Shown: in pieces, positions 1 to 8,900 of the stretch
How positions within the stretch are numbered: the stretch's first letter is position 1
How the letters are laid out: the number at the start of each line of letters is the position of its first letter
Assembly: GCF_012927205.1 (NCBI RefSeq)
Contig: NZ_JABBGC010000002.1
Coordinates: 992,001-1,056,000 of the forward strand
Reading direction: 5' to 3'
DNA from: Chitinophaga fulva
Lineage (GTDB): Bacteria; Bacteroidota; Bacteroidia; Chitinophagales; Chitinophagaceae
DNA length: 64,000 nucleotides
The notes under the pieces: model-generated
The model's database searches: none
What the model was told of the DNA's origin: nothing
Seen by the model: the letters and a program-made list of their open reading frames with translations, nothing else
Program-made: the position numbers and the translations under genes

Positions 1-3000
1 TCACCGCATAGGGCGCCTGTCCTTGTAACTGGCGGGTATAATGCGGATTGACAGCAGGGTCCGGATTTTTGAGCACCAACGTATCCAGGCGCTTAGTCAC
101 TTCACTTTTAATGATACTGAGATTACCGATGAAGGAGAGATTTCTGAAAAAGGGTAGCGGTATAAACCCAAGGTTTTTACGTAGGTCAATTTCCAGCCCT
201 TTTATAGTTGCTTTATCCGCATTACCAAAACTAATGCTGGCAGGGCCTCCAAAAAAAAGGTCCCGTGTGATCATTCTCTCAATGGGATTGGTTAGTGCTT
301 TATAAAAAAAACCGACACTGAAGGTTTCGGCCTTATCGTTGTTTTTGGGATACCACTCTATCCGCGTATCATAGTTGGTAGCGTTGGCAGGTTTCAGGAG
401 ATGATTTCCCCCTACTGTCTGATTGTTTAACTGGTCCAGTTCCCGATAGGGTGACAACTCCCGGAACTCAGGCCGGTTCACCGTTTTCCCATAAGCTGCG
501 CGTACCACGAATTGCCGGGATGGGTGGTAGCTGATATTAACGGAAGGCAGGTAGTTGGTGGTTTTATTGTCTACCAGCACCGGATGATTGATGCTGCCGG
601 GGATAGAACCGGGTATAGCGCCGGCTACTTTCTGGCGGTCATACTCCAGCCGAAGGCCGCCGTAGATATCCAGTTTACCCTGAAAAGGCAGCAGGCTGAG
701 AGCAGCATACCCTGCGTTGAGTTGTTCGGTAGCGGTATAGGCATCATTCCCACTGGTACGGTCAAATACTTTGAGCGCGCTGCCATCGTCCCTTAAATAG
801 TCGTTGCTCCAGACTTTGCCCAGGTCCTGCTCTGTAAAAAACACCTTATTGAAGTCCATGTATCGGCCATTGCTTCCAATGTTGGCGTTCTCATTTTCCG
901 GGTAGCCGGCAGAATTAAGGTCCCCCTCATTAACAGTATATGCCCTGCGGAACAAAACTCTTGACTTCCATTGCTGGTAGGTACCTGCTTTAAGCGTAAT
1001 CCAGGAAGTTAGTTTATTGGTATAGTCAATAGCGCCGTTATAGACATGTTCGTTATTCCGCGACCATGTACGGGATATCATCCCCCGCTCCAGGTTATTG
1101 TTCCTGTTTTCGATGTCATCAGGTCCTTTTATGTACCGATAAGATGCCACCCAGCCAAGGTCCTGCGTTTGCCCCAGTCCCTGGACCCCTCCTCCGTCCT
1201 GCCGGTTCTGGTTAAAACGGATCACACGTTGGTCAGGTATCTGCTGACGGCTGAAAGTGTAACCCAGGTTCCATTCCAGTTGTTGTTTACCCTTCGTAAA
1301 GTAATGTTCTCCACCCAGGTTGCCGGCATATAAAAACCGTTGCGTATAGCCTAAAATAATATTGCGCTCATAGGGGTTATAGCCGTAAACGAGTTCCTTC
1401 CAGTTTATTCCTGTAAGATGGGAAAGGTCCGTAGTGGAATCCCCCACTACGTACTGGTTGCTCCGGGTGGTACGCACGACGGTAGTGCTCTGCCCTTGTT
1501 GCAACAGGTAGTTTTTAAAAAACAACCGGCTGCTGTCCCGAAGCTTGTAAGTAAAGTTCTGTAACAGATTCAGTTGCACGGTTTCCAGGCTTTGCGATTC
1601 CCGGGCGGTTTCATGTGTCCGCCTGCCATTACCATCGCTGCCCCAAAAGCTGCCTGCACGGTCTATGTTCAATTGCTGACTTTCGGTTTTATAGCTCAGT
1701 GAACTCAACATCCCCAGGCTTTTACCGCTAATTTTAAACGTATTATAATAGTTGGCCGTCAATTGCATCATGGGTAATGCTGTTTTATAACCATATTGCA
1801 AATAAGGACTGAAGTTTTGTACGTAATCTTTCTGAGAAATACCAGCTCTTGTAAAATCGCCATAACCCGGCACCACGGAAGGTAACTTCCGCACACCGTT
1901 GTCAAAGCCGAGGAAATCAGTGTTGCTTCCCTGGTAGGTCATGAATTGGCCGTTAAAGGTGGTAGCTGACCGGTAGCCCATCTGCAGCTCCACATCAAAA
2001 TGTTTTACCGCTTTCGCATCTTTGGTAAAGATCTTTACAGCGCCGCCCGTCATGTCACCCATCAGGTCAGGCGCAGGGGATTTGTATACCATGATCCTGT
2101 CAATGATCCTGCTGGGAAGCAGGTCCAGTGAAAAGGCGCGGGAATACAACTCCGTACTGGGCGCGATATTGCCATTGAGATAAGTTAGATTATAGCGCTC
2201 ATTCATCCCACGGATGATGACAAATTTGTCGTCCTTGATCGTAACGCCGGAAATCCTCTTCACCACTTCAGCCACGTTACGGTCGGCGCTCATTGCGATC
2301 TGCTGGGAAGATATACCCGAAACCACCGATTGGGCGCTTTTGATGCTCTCCAGCACGTTCCTGTCTGTGGCATGGGTGACATTGTGTACTTTCCTTCCTG
2401 CAGCGCTTACCACAATTTCACCCAATGCTCCGCCGCCCGCCAGCATGCGTACATCGAAAATAAGGCTGTTATGTAGCGTGACCGGTTCTGTAAAAGCGGA
2501 ATAACCGATGTAGGTTACCTCCAGGGTATATTCGCCGGCTTTTACGTCGCTGATAGCATAATAACCTTTGCTGTCACTGGCGACTGACCGGGAAGCACCG
2601 GTCAGCTTAACGGAAGCCCCTGGCAATGGCGCCGAAGTTTCAAAATCCACTACCCGCCCTTTGAGGGTAAACAATTCATCGGAAAGGGCTGTTTTGTTTT
2701 GTGGGTAGGCGTCCGTCATTTGCGCCCGCCTCCGGATGACTATTTTTTTATCGTCCATGATGTCATAGGTCAATGGAGTGTCATCCAGCAAATAGTCGGT
2801 AATTACCTTTAACGTAGCCTGGTTAAAGCTTTTGGCATAACGTTTTTTTACTTTATTTACTTCAGCCGCATCGTAAAAAATCCGCACGCCGCTTTGTTTT
2901 TGCAGCGCATCTATACATTCCACCAGGGAATTATCTGAAAATGAAATATTGTACTTTATGGTTTTGATGCCATCCTGTGAAAAACCAAAAATTGCATACA

Positions 3001-3079
3001 GCAGGAACAGGGATGACAGAAAAAAACACTTCCTTTTCAATAGTATCCGGTAAACATGATGAATAGACCCGTTTTTCAT
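1..3079 (-). CDS. TonB-dependent outer-membrane receptor with STN domain (C-terminus beyond the window)
   Basis: The frame is open on the minus strand from an ATG at 3079 to the window edge, about 1026 codons, so the C-terminus is missing. Reading it gives a signal-peptide-like start (hydrophobic FFLSSLFLLYAIFGFS), then an STN-like secretin/TonB N-terminal domain (about residues 40-95, with SFSDNSLVECIDAL). A carboxypeptidase-regulatory-like beta sandwich follows (about 115-190), then a plug (ADRNVAEVVKRISGVTIKDD, FVIIRGMNERYN, and GDMTGGAVKIFTKD at its end), then the barrel. It lies 84 bases downstream of fecR and behind an ECF sigma gene. That arrangement is known for receptors whose STN domain signals through FecR to the sigma factor. 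The substrate (glycan, siderophore or other) cannot be read from the sequence. Confidence 0.9.
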   Translation of the reverse strand, partial: MKNGSIHHVYRILLKRKCFFLSSLFLLYAIFGFSQDGIKTIKYNISFSDNSLVECIDALQKQSGVRIFYDAAEVNKVKKRYAKSFNQATLKVITDYLLDDTPLTYDIMDDKKIVIRRRAQMTDAYPQNKTALSDELFTLKGRVVDFETSAPLPGASVKLTGASRSVASDSKGYYAISDVKAGEYTLEVTYIGYSAFTEPVTLHNSLIFDVRMLAGGGALGEIVVSAAGRKVHNVTHATDRNVLESIKSAQSVVSGISSQQIAMSADRNVAEVVKRISGVTIKDDKFVIIRGMNERYNLTYLNGNIAPSTELYSRAFSLDLLPSRIIDRIMVYKSPAPDLMGDMTGGAVKIFTKDAKAVKHFDVELQMGYRSATTFNGQFMTYQGSNTDFLGFDNGVRKLPSVVPGYGDFTRAGISQKDYVQNFSPYLQYGYKTALPMMQLTANYYNTFKISGKSLGMLSSLSYKTESQQLNIDRAGSFWGSDGNGRRTHETARESQSLETVQLNLLQNFTYKLRDSSRLFFKNYLLQQGQSTTVVRTTRSNQYVVGDSTTDLSHLTGINWKELVYGYNPYERNIILGYTQRFLYAGNLGGEHYFTKGKQQLEWNLGYTFSRQQIPDQRVIRFNQNRQDGGGVQGLGQTQDLGWVASYRYIKGPDDIENRNNNLERGMISRTWSRNNEHVYNGAIDYTNKLTSWITLKAGTYQQWKSRVLFRRAYTVNEGDLNSAGYPENENANIGSNGRYMDFNKVFFTEQDLGKVWSNDYLRDDGSALKVFDRTSGNDAYTATEQLNAGYAALSLLPFQGKLDIYGGLRLEYDRQKVAGAIPGSIPGSINHPVLVDNKTTNYLPSVNISYHPSRQFVVRAAYGKTVNRPEFRELSPYRELDQLNNQTVGGNHLLKPANATNYDTRIEWYPKNNDKAETFSVGFFYKALTNPIERMITRDLFFGGPASISFGNADKATIKGLEIDLRKNLGFIPLPFFRNLSFIGNLSIIKSEVTKRLDTLVLKNPDPAVNPHYTRQLQGQAPYAV

Positions 3080-3163
3080 TTTTTTTTGTTTAGTTATGGA
3101 CATAAGTTTCCCTCCATCATTAATCATGACTTAAAAAATATTCGTTTTTTGTATGTATCGGAA

Positions 3164-4132
3164 TTAGTTTACCTCAATCAGGTCGCCGGTTTGTTTTATT
3201 TCCAATCCGTACGAGAGGGAAAGAATTTTTAGGACTTCGGTGATATCATCCTCTTTCAGGAAAGAGCCGGTAAAAGTCCGTTTGTTAATTTCATGATTAT
3301 TGGAAACGATCTTTACATGCAGGCTTTCCGCTATAGCTGAGAATACTTCCGCTAAAGGCGTATTTCGGAATACCAGCAACTGTGCAGTCCAATCCGTATT
3401 GATTGCGGCATTGTCTTCTATTTTTCCCGCTTCCTTCCCCACTGTGTAGGAAAATTGCTGGCGTGGTAACAATATGGAAGGCCGCGCCTGCTCTTCGTCG
3501 GGGATGTTCACCTGTACACGCCCCGTTTTAACCCCTACCCGGGCAGTTTCAGTGGTACCTGCATCCGATATGACAAACGATGTTCCCAATACATCAACCC
3601 GCAGATGCGAGGCATTCACGGTAAACCTGGTATCCGGATTCTTTCTGATGTCAAAAAAAGCTTCTCCGCTGAGCGTTACATTCCTGCTACTATTGAATTC
3701 CCGGGGATAACGAAGCCGGCTGTTAACATTCAACACAACCACCGAACTATCGGGTAATATAACTTCTTTAATCTGGTACTGGTCAGTTACAATGGTATAC
3801 ATCATCGGGGGAGCGATCATATCGCTTAGTTCATTTCTGAACCTGTATGCCAGGAATACAACGCTGAGTATGCACGCTGCCGCAACCCACCGCAGATAGC
3901 GCAGTTTGGACCTGGGTGAACCACCGGTCTTCCTGATAGAATTGGTCTCAATGACGGTTTTAATATTACCGAAAACAAGCGCTTTTCTTTCATCGTATTG
4001 CCCCAGGTCCACTTCCTCATCAGCCGCCGCCCTGGCGTCCTTAAACCATTGTTCGATAATGACCTTTTCTTCTGTTGAAGACTGCCCGGACAAATAATTG
4101 CCGACAATTTTTTTTAACCTCTGCAGATGCAT
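3164..4132 (-). CDS. FecR-family anti-sigma factor
   Basis: A 322-residue inner-membrane regulator. The N-terminal ~80 residues are cytoplasmic and would bind the sigma factor. A single membrane segment lies at about residues 80-103 (LRYLRWVAAACILSVVFLAY). The periplasmic part holds a FecR domain (VILPDSSVVVLNVNSRLRYP, GEAFFDIRKNPDTRFTV) and a C-terminal DUF4974-like module (FRNTPLAEVFSAIAESLHVK, ending LSLSYGLEIKQTGDLIEVN). This is the standard Bacteroidota FecR plan and length. It sits 60 bases after the sigma gene and before the STN-containing receptor, so the three probably form one signalling unit in which the receptor's STN domain contacts the FecR C-terminus. Confidence 0.93.
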   Translation of the reverse strand: MHLQRLKKIVGNYLSGQSSTEEKVIIEQWFKDARAAADEEVDLGQYDERKALVFGNIKTVIETNSIRKTGGSPRSKLRYLRWVAAACILSVVFLAYRFRNELSDMIAPPMMYTIVTDQYQIKEVILPDSSVVVLNVNSRLRYPREFNSSRNVTLSGEAFFDIRKNPDTRFTVNASHLRVDVLGTSFVISDAGTTETARVGVKTGRVQVNIPDEEQARPSILLPRQQFSYTVGKEAGKIEDNAAINTDWTAQLLVFRNTPLAEVFSAIAESLHVKIVSNNHEINKRTFTGSFLKEDDITEVLKILSLSYGLEIKQTGDLIEVN

Positions 4133-4192
4133 AATAGATGATTCTCTATTAGTATGTTCTGAAAGAGAATGGGTAGTACCGGTAAAATCAGG

Positions 4193-4777
4193 TTAAGGAA
4201 TTGTTACCAAATCAATGATCAGCATTACGGCGATGCTATGTCGCAGCGCCTTTAGCGCAATATGCAGTTGATTCTTAACGGTTTGTTCTGAAATGCCCAA
4301 CTTCAGGGCTATTTCCGCAATACTTAGTTTGTATTGTCTGCTTAACAGAAATATTTCCCGTGTACGGGGAGGAAGACCGGATATCTCCTTTTCCAGCTGT
4401 TTAACCAAATCTTGTTCCTGCAAACGGTGCAGAATATCATTAAAGGCTGGTAACAGTTCTTCCTGAATCCGGTCAATTTGTTCCGGGGAACTTAAAATTG
4501 ATTCCAGTTTTTTGAGTGATTGAAACCGTACCGCCTGGTGAAGATAACTTTCAATGGATTGTTGGATGACAATGGCATCGCGCCTTTCCCATATGGAAAG
4601 GAATACTGTTTGCACGATATCCTGCGCATCGTCATAAGACCGGAGTAATTTATTGGCAAAACTGAATAACGGATGCCAGTATTGATGGTACAACAAACTG
4701 AATGCCTCCATATCGGAGCGTTGAACACCAATAAAAAGTTCAGTATCACCTATTTCAGTTGTACGTCTGACGCTCAT
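4193..4777 (-). CDS. ECF RNA polymerase sigma-70 factor (Bacteroidota FecI-like)
   Basis: A 194-residue two-domain sigma factor. Sigma region 2 is at about residues 22-90 (AFSLLYHQYWHPLFSFANKL, DDAQDIVQTVFLSIWERRD). Sigma region 4 is at about 130-180 (GLPPRTREIFLLSRQYKLSI, then IALKLGISEQTVKNQLHIAL, a helix-turn-helix). Regions 1 and 3 are absent, as expected for ECF factors. It is first in the sigma/FecR/receptor unit and would direct transcription of the receptor once FecR is relieved. The C-terminus carries a short hydrophobic extension (IAVMLIIDLVTIP), common in this Bacteroidota subfamily. The start gives an N-terminus typical of the family; a promoter-like element lies about 10 bases upstream. 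Confidence 0.93.
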   Translation of the reverse strand: MSVRRTTEIGDTELFIGVQRSDMEAFSLLYHQYWHPLFSFANKLLRSYDDAQDIVQTVFLSIWERRDAIVIQQSIESYLHQAVRFQSLKKLESILSSPEQIDRIQEELLPAFNDILHRLQEQDLVKQLEKEISGLPPRTREIFLLSRQYKLSIAEIALKLGISEQTVKNQLHIALKALRHSIAVMLIIDLVTIP

Positions 4778-4787
4778 AAAATTACCG

Positions 4788-4819
4788 CAAAGTAATTATT
4801 TTTCTACTTCAGATACCAA
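4788..4819 (-). promoter_or_regulatory. Possible Bacteroidota-type promoter of the ECF sigma gene
   Basis: Reading the minus strand, TTG (4819-4817) is followed after 21 bases by TTACTTTG (4795-4788). This is one base from the Bacteroidota -7 consensus TAnnTTTG, at normal spacing. It lies only about 10 bases before the ATG at 4777, so the transcript would have a very short leader. Assigned by pattern only. Confidence 0.4.
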
Positions 4820-5066
4820 TCTTCGAAAGACAGCGTTGTCTGAACACGGCTGCCGTGATCACTTCTTTTCAACCTGGCTGCGGTTTATTTAACCAATATT
4901 ATTCTTTCGTTAAGAACCTGTAAAATAATGTCCTTCCCTTTCAAACACGAGCTATCGGTTTAGGGGATATTATCCAGCGGTCCTGCAAAGTGAAAGCAGG
5001 CGGAAAGCTTCGATAAAGCCTGCATCCAGCCAGCCTGTTCAGCACTGATGACTTGCTCACCAACTT

Positions 5067-5273
5067 TTACACTTCCACTAACCAGGTAACTACTACAGGA
5101 ATATTCCTGGATTTCATACGAATCAGGGTTTCTTTAATACCAACACCGCCTCCCAGATCATCAAACCAACCAAAAAGCTTTTGCATGCCATAGGGAAATA
5201 TGATGATCCCCGCAATAATCCTCAGGAAAGAATAAATATAATCTGCCTCTGTTTGAATAAGTGTATTGATCAT
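5067..5273 (-). pseudogene. DoxX-family membrane protein, N-terminal fragment
   Basis: 68 residues that look like the first half of a DoxX-type four-helix membrane protein: one transmembrane helix (YSFLRIIAGIIIFPYGMQKL) and the typical GMQKLFGWFDDLGG loop. DoxX relatives are usually about 130-150 residues, so the other helices are missing. The frame stops at TAA at 5067 immediately after WLVEV. A different minus-strand frame stays open across the junction down to a stop at 4960 and encodes a stretch containing VGEQVISAEQAGWMQALSKL, which I do not recognise. This suggests a deletion that joined the fragment to the tail of another gene. Between 4820 and 4959 I see nothing else. Confidence 0.55.
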
Positions 5274-5450
5274 CTGTTTGTTTCAGTTTGAAAGTTCGAC
5301 CTTTCATCACGCACCTTCTATAAAATATCTGCTTTATATGGAGAGATTAAAGAAAAATTATCAGCAGCGGGATTTGCAGGCGCACAAACCGATCTTGATC
5401 AGGTAGCTCATCCTTAATCAATCTCCTTATTTCTGCCGATTGTACATCGT

Positions 5451-5631
5451 TTATTTTCTTACCACCCGAACATCACGTTTCTTTTCTGATATCGCACGTT
5501 GTCCCCAGTGCTTATACGACCACCAAATCTTTCCCACCCCACTAAGGCTCAACCCCAATATTCCTCCTCCCTCCCTTTGAGCACCCAACTTCTTTTTAAG
5601 ATAGGCGGCCAATTTCTTACGGATTTTTCAT
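5451..5631 (-). pseudogene. Possible small gene or remnant, frame restored by one base
   Basis: An open minus-strand frame ends at TAA 5451. It reads as basic, protein-like sequence (KKLAAYLKKKLGAQREGGGI, then LSGVGKIWWSYKHWGQRAIS). It lacks an in-frame ATG. An ATG at 5631 enters the frame only if one A is removed from the run of five A residues (5624-5628 on the minus strand). This may be a decayed small gene of about 58 codons. I do not recognise the product. The rest of the 663-bp gap 5274-5936 holds no other convincing gene; its right end carries the 69-bp tandem repeat. Confidence 0.22.
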
Positions 5632-5747
5632 TGTTAGGATACCGTCCGATTTACACCCTCTGATTTCATCATGTCGTAAACTACGTAAACATTACTATTT
5701 TATGCTATCATCAATATATTCCCAATCCTTTTTCATAAATAAATGGA

Positions 5748-5885
5748 ATTACTATTGAACAATACATTATCCAGACTGGTTTAATTATACAACATTTTAA
5801 TTCTAGCCCCGGTAACATTACTATTGAACAATATATTATCCAGACTGGCTTAATTATACAACATTTTAATTCTAACCCCAGTAAC
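5748..5885 (+). repeat. 69-bp tandem duplication upstream of the giant repeat protein
   Basis: Two directly adjacent copies, 5748-5816 and 5817-5885, each starting attactattgaacaat and ending with gtaac. They differ at about four positions. They lie 52 bases before the ATG of the 1425-residue secreted protein, so any promoter or binding site inside the unit is present twice. Confidence 0.85.
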
Positions 5886-5936
5886 GATTGCTTTCTCCAG
5901 GCTGTCTAATTTTAACGATTGCCCCACTTTTAAAAA

Positions 5937-8900
5937 ATGTTAAAAATGAGAAAAAAGCTACTCCCCGGCGCATTATGCGCATTGTTACTATTTTTATTGC
6001 CCTTTACCATTTTGGCGCAATCTCCCCCTAACTTGCGTTCCACTGCCAGCTTTGCATTATTTACAGCGACGGGGGCGTTCAGTAATATTGGTGCTTCAAC
6101 AACTGTAACAGGTGATGTGGGGACTAATGTAGGTGCGTTTAGCGCATTTCCCCCCGGAGTATTGGTGGGCCAACGTCATATAGCAGATCCAGCCTCAGCA
6201 CAGGCTGCTACGGATGTGAATCTTGCCTATGGCGAGATGAGTACGATAACCTGCGGCAGTGTAATTTCAACAACGATGGGAGGCGGACAAACACTTCTTC
6301 CAAATGTTTATTGCCTGGGAGCAGCGTCTACCGTTAATGGAGATCTTATTTTAGACGGACAGGGTAATCCCAATTCCCTGTTTATTTTTAAAATAAACGG
6401 GGCTTTGGCTACCACTGTTAATTCCAGAATTATATTGACGAATTCAGCTTCAATATGCAATGTTTACTGGCAGGTAAATGGCGAGGTTGATTTAGGTAAT
6501 AACTCCCTTTTCCAGGGAACACTCCTGGTAAATGGAGCGATCAATTTACTGGATGGTGCACAATTGAACGGCCGCGCTCTTTCAACAGCAGGAGCAATCT
6601 CTTTACATAATAATATAGTTAACATAAGTGCTCAACCTACTGCATCGGTAATTACAGCAGGTGGGCCAACAACATTTTGCGCCGGGGGTAGTGTTACCCT
6701 TTCAGGAAATGTTGGCGGCACATGGAGTACAGGAGCAACAACTCCAACAATTACGGTTACCCAGGCCGGTGATTATTCTGTAACAAATACGACTGCATGT
6801 GGCTCTGTAATCTCTAATCATATTATAGTTACCGTAAACCCATTGCCTGTATGTACGATCGCGGGTAGTAGTGCTATTTGCCCGGGTACGTCAACACAAC
6901 TTTGTGCACCCGCAGGCGCTGCTTCTTATTCATGGAACACAGGCGACACCACAAATTGTATCACTGTTAACGCAGCAGGAACATATATAGTTGCTGTTAC
7001 CAGTGCCGCCGGATGTCTAAGCACTTGCAGCAAAACTGTAACCACAAGCACGGCACCAGTATGTACGATCACCGGCAGTGGTACAATTTGCCCGGGTCAA
7101 TCAACACAACTGTGTGTGCCGGCAGGTGCAACTTCTTATTTATGGAGCACAGGTGCCACCACAAATTGTATCACGGTTAACACACCAGGAACATATACTG
7201 TTACTGTTACCAATGCAGGCGGATGTGTAAGCACCTGCAGCAAAACTGTAACCGCAAGCACATTGCCAGTATGTACGATCGAAGGCAATAGTGCTATTTG
7301 CCCGGGTGCGTCAACACAACTTTGTGCACCCGCAGGCGCTGCTTCTTATTTATGGAGCACAGGTGCCACCACAAATTGTATCACGGTTAACGCAGCAGGA
7401 ACATATACTGTTGCTGTTACCAATGCAGCCGGATGTACCAGCACATGTAGTAAAACAATCACTGTAAGTCAAACACCAGGTTGTCTGATCACCGGTAGTG
7501 GAACTATCTGCGGGGGCCAGTCAACACAACTGTGTGTGCCAGCAGGTGCAATCTCATATTTATGGAGCACAGGTGCCACCACAAATTGCATCACGGTTAG
7601 TACGCCAGGAACATATACTGTTACTGTTACAGATGCAGGCGGATGTGTAAGCACCTGCAGCAAAACTGTAATCACAAGCACGACACCAGAATGTACGATC
7701 ACCGGCAGTGGTACAATTTGCGAGGGTCAATCAACACAACTGTGTGTACCTGCAGGCGCTACTTCATATTTATGGAGCACAGGTGCCACTACAAATTGTA
7801 TCACGGTTAGTACACCGGGAACATATACAGTTACTGTTACCAATGCAGGCGGATGTGTAAGCACCTGCAGCAAAACTGTAACCACAAGCACATTGCCAGT
7901 ATGTACGATCACCGGCAATAGTGCTATTTGCCCGGGTTCGTCAACACAACTTTGTGTACCCGCAGGCGCTGCTTCTTATTTATGGAGCACAGGCGCCACC
8001 ACAAATTGTATCACGGTTAACGCAGCAGGAACATATACCGTTACTGTTACCAATGCAGCCGGATGTACCAGCACATGTAGTAAAACAATCACTGTGAGTC
8101 AAACACCAGGTTGTCTGATCACCGGTAGTGATACCATCTGCGGGGGCCAGTCAACACAACTGTGTGTACCAGCAGGTGCAGCCTCTTATTCATGGAACAC
8201 AGGTGCCACCACAAATTGTATCACCGTTAACAGCCAAGGAACATATGTAGTTGCTGTTACAGATGTAGGCGGATGTGTAAGCACCTGCAGAAAAACTGTA
8301 ACCGTAGGCACAACGCCAGTATGTACGATCACCGGCAGTGGTACAATTTGCCAGGGTCAATCAACACAACTGTGTGTACCCGCAGGCGCCACCTCATATT
8401 TATGGAGCACAGGTGCCACCACAAATTGCATCACGGTTAGCACACCAGGAACATATACTGTTACTGTTACCAATGCAGGCGGATGTGTAAGCACCTGCAG
8501 CAAAACTGTAACCACAAGCACAACACCAGAATGTACGATCACCGGCAGTGGTTCAATTTGCCAGGGCCAATCAACACAACTGTGTGTACCCGCAGGTGCC
8601 ACCTCTTATTTATGGAGCACAGGTGCCACCACAAATTGCATCACAGTTAGCACACCAGGAACATATACTGTTACTGTTACCAATGCGGGCGGATGTGTAA
8701 GCACCTGCAGCAAAACTGTAACTGTTAGTGCACCTATAGTTTGTCACATCTACGGCAATACTTCAATTTGCCAGGGTCAAACAACTAAACTTTGTGCACC
8801 GGCAGGTTGTACAAAATATCTCTGGAGTACAGGAGCTACAACAAGTTGCATTACTGTAAGCACGCCAGGAACATATACTGTTACTATAACCAATGCAGCA

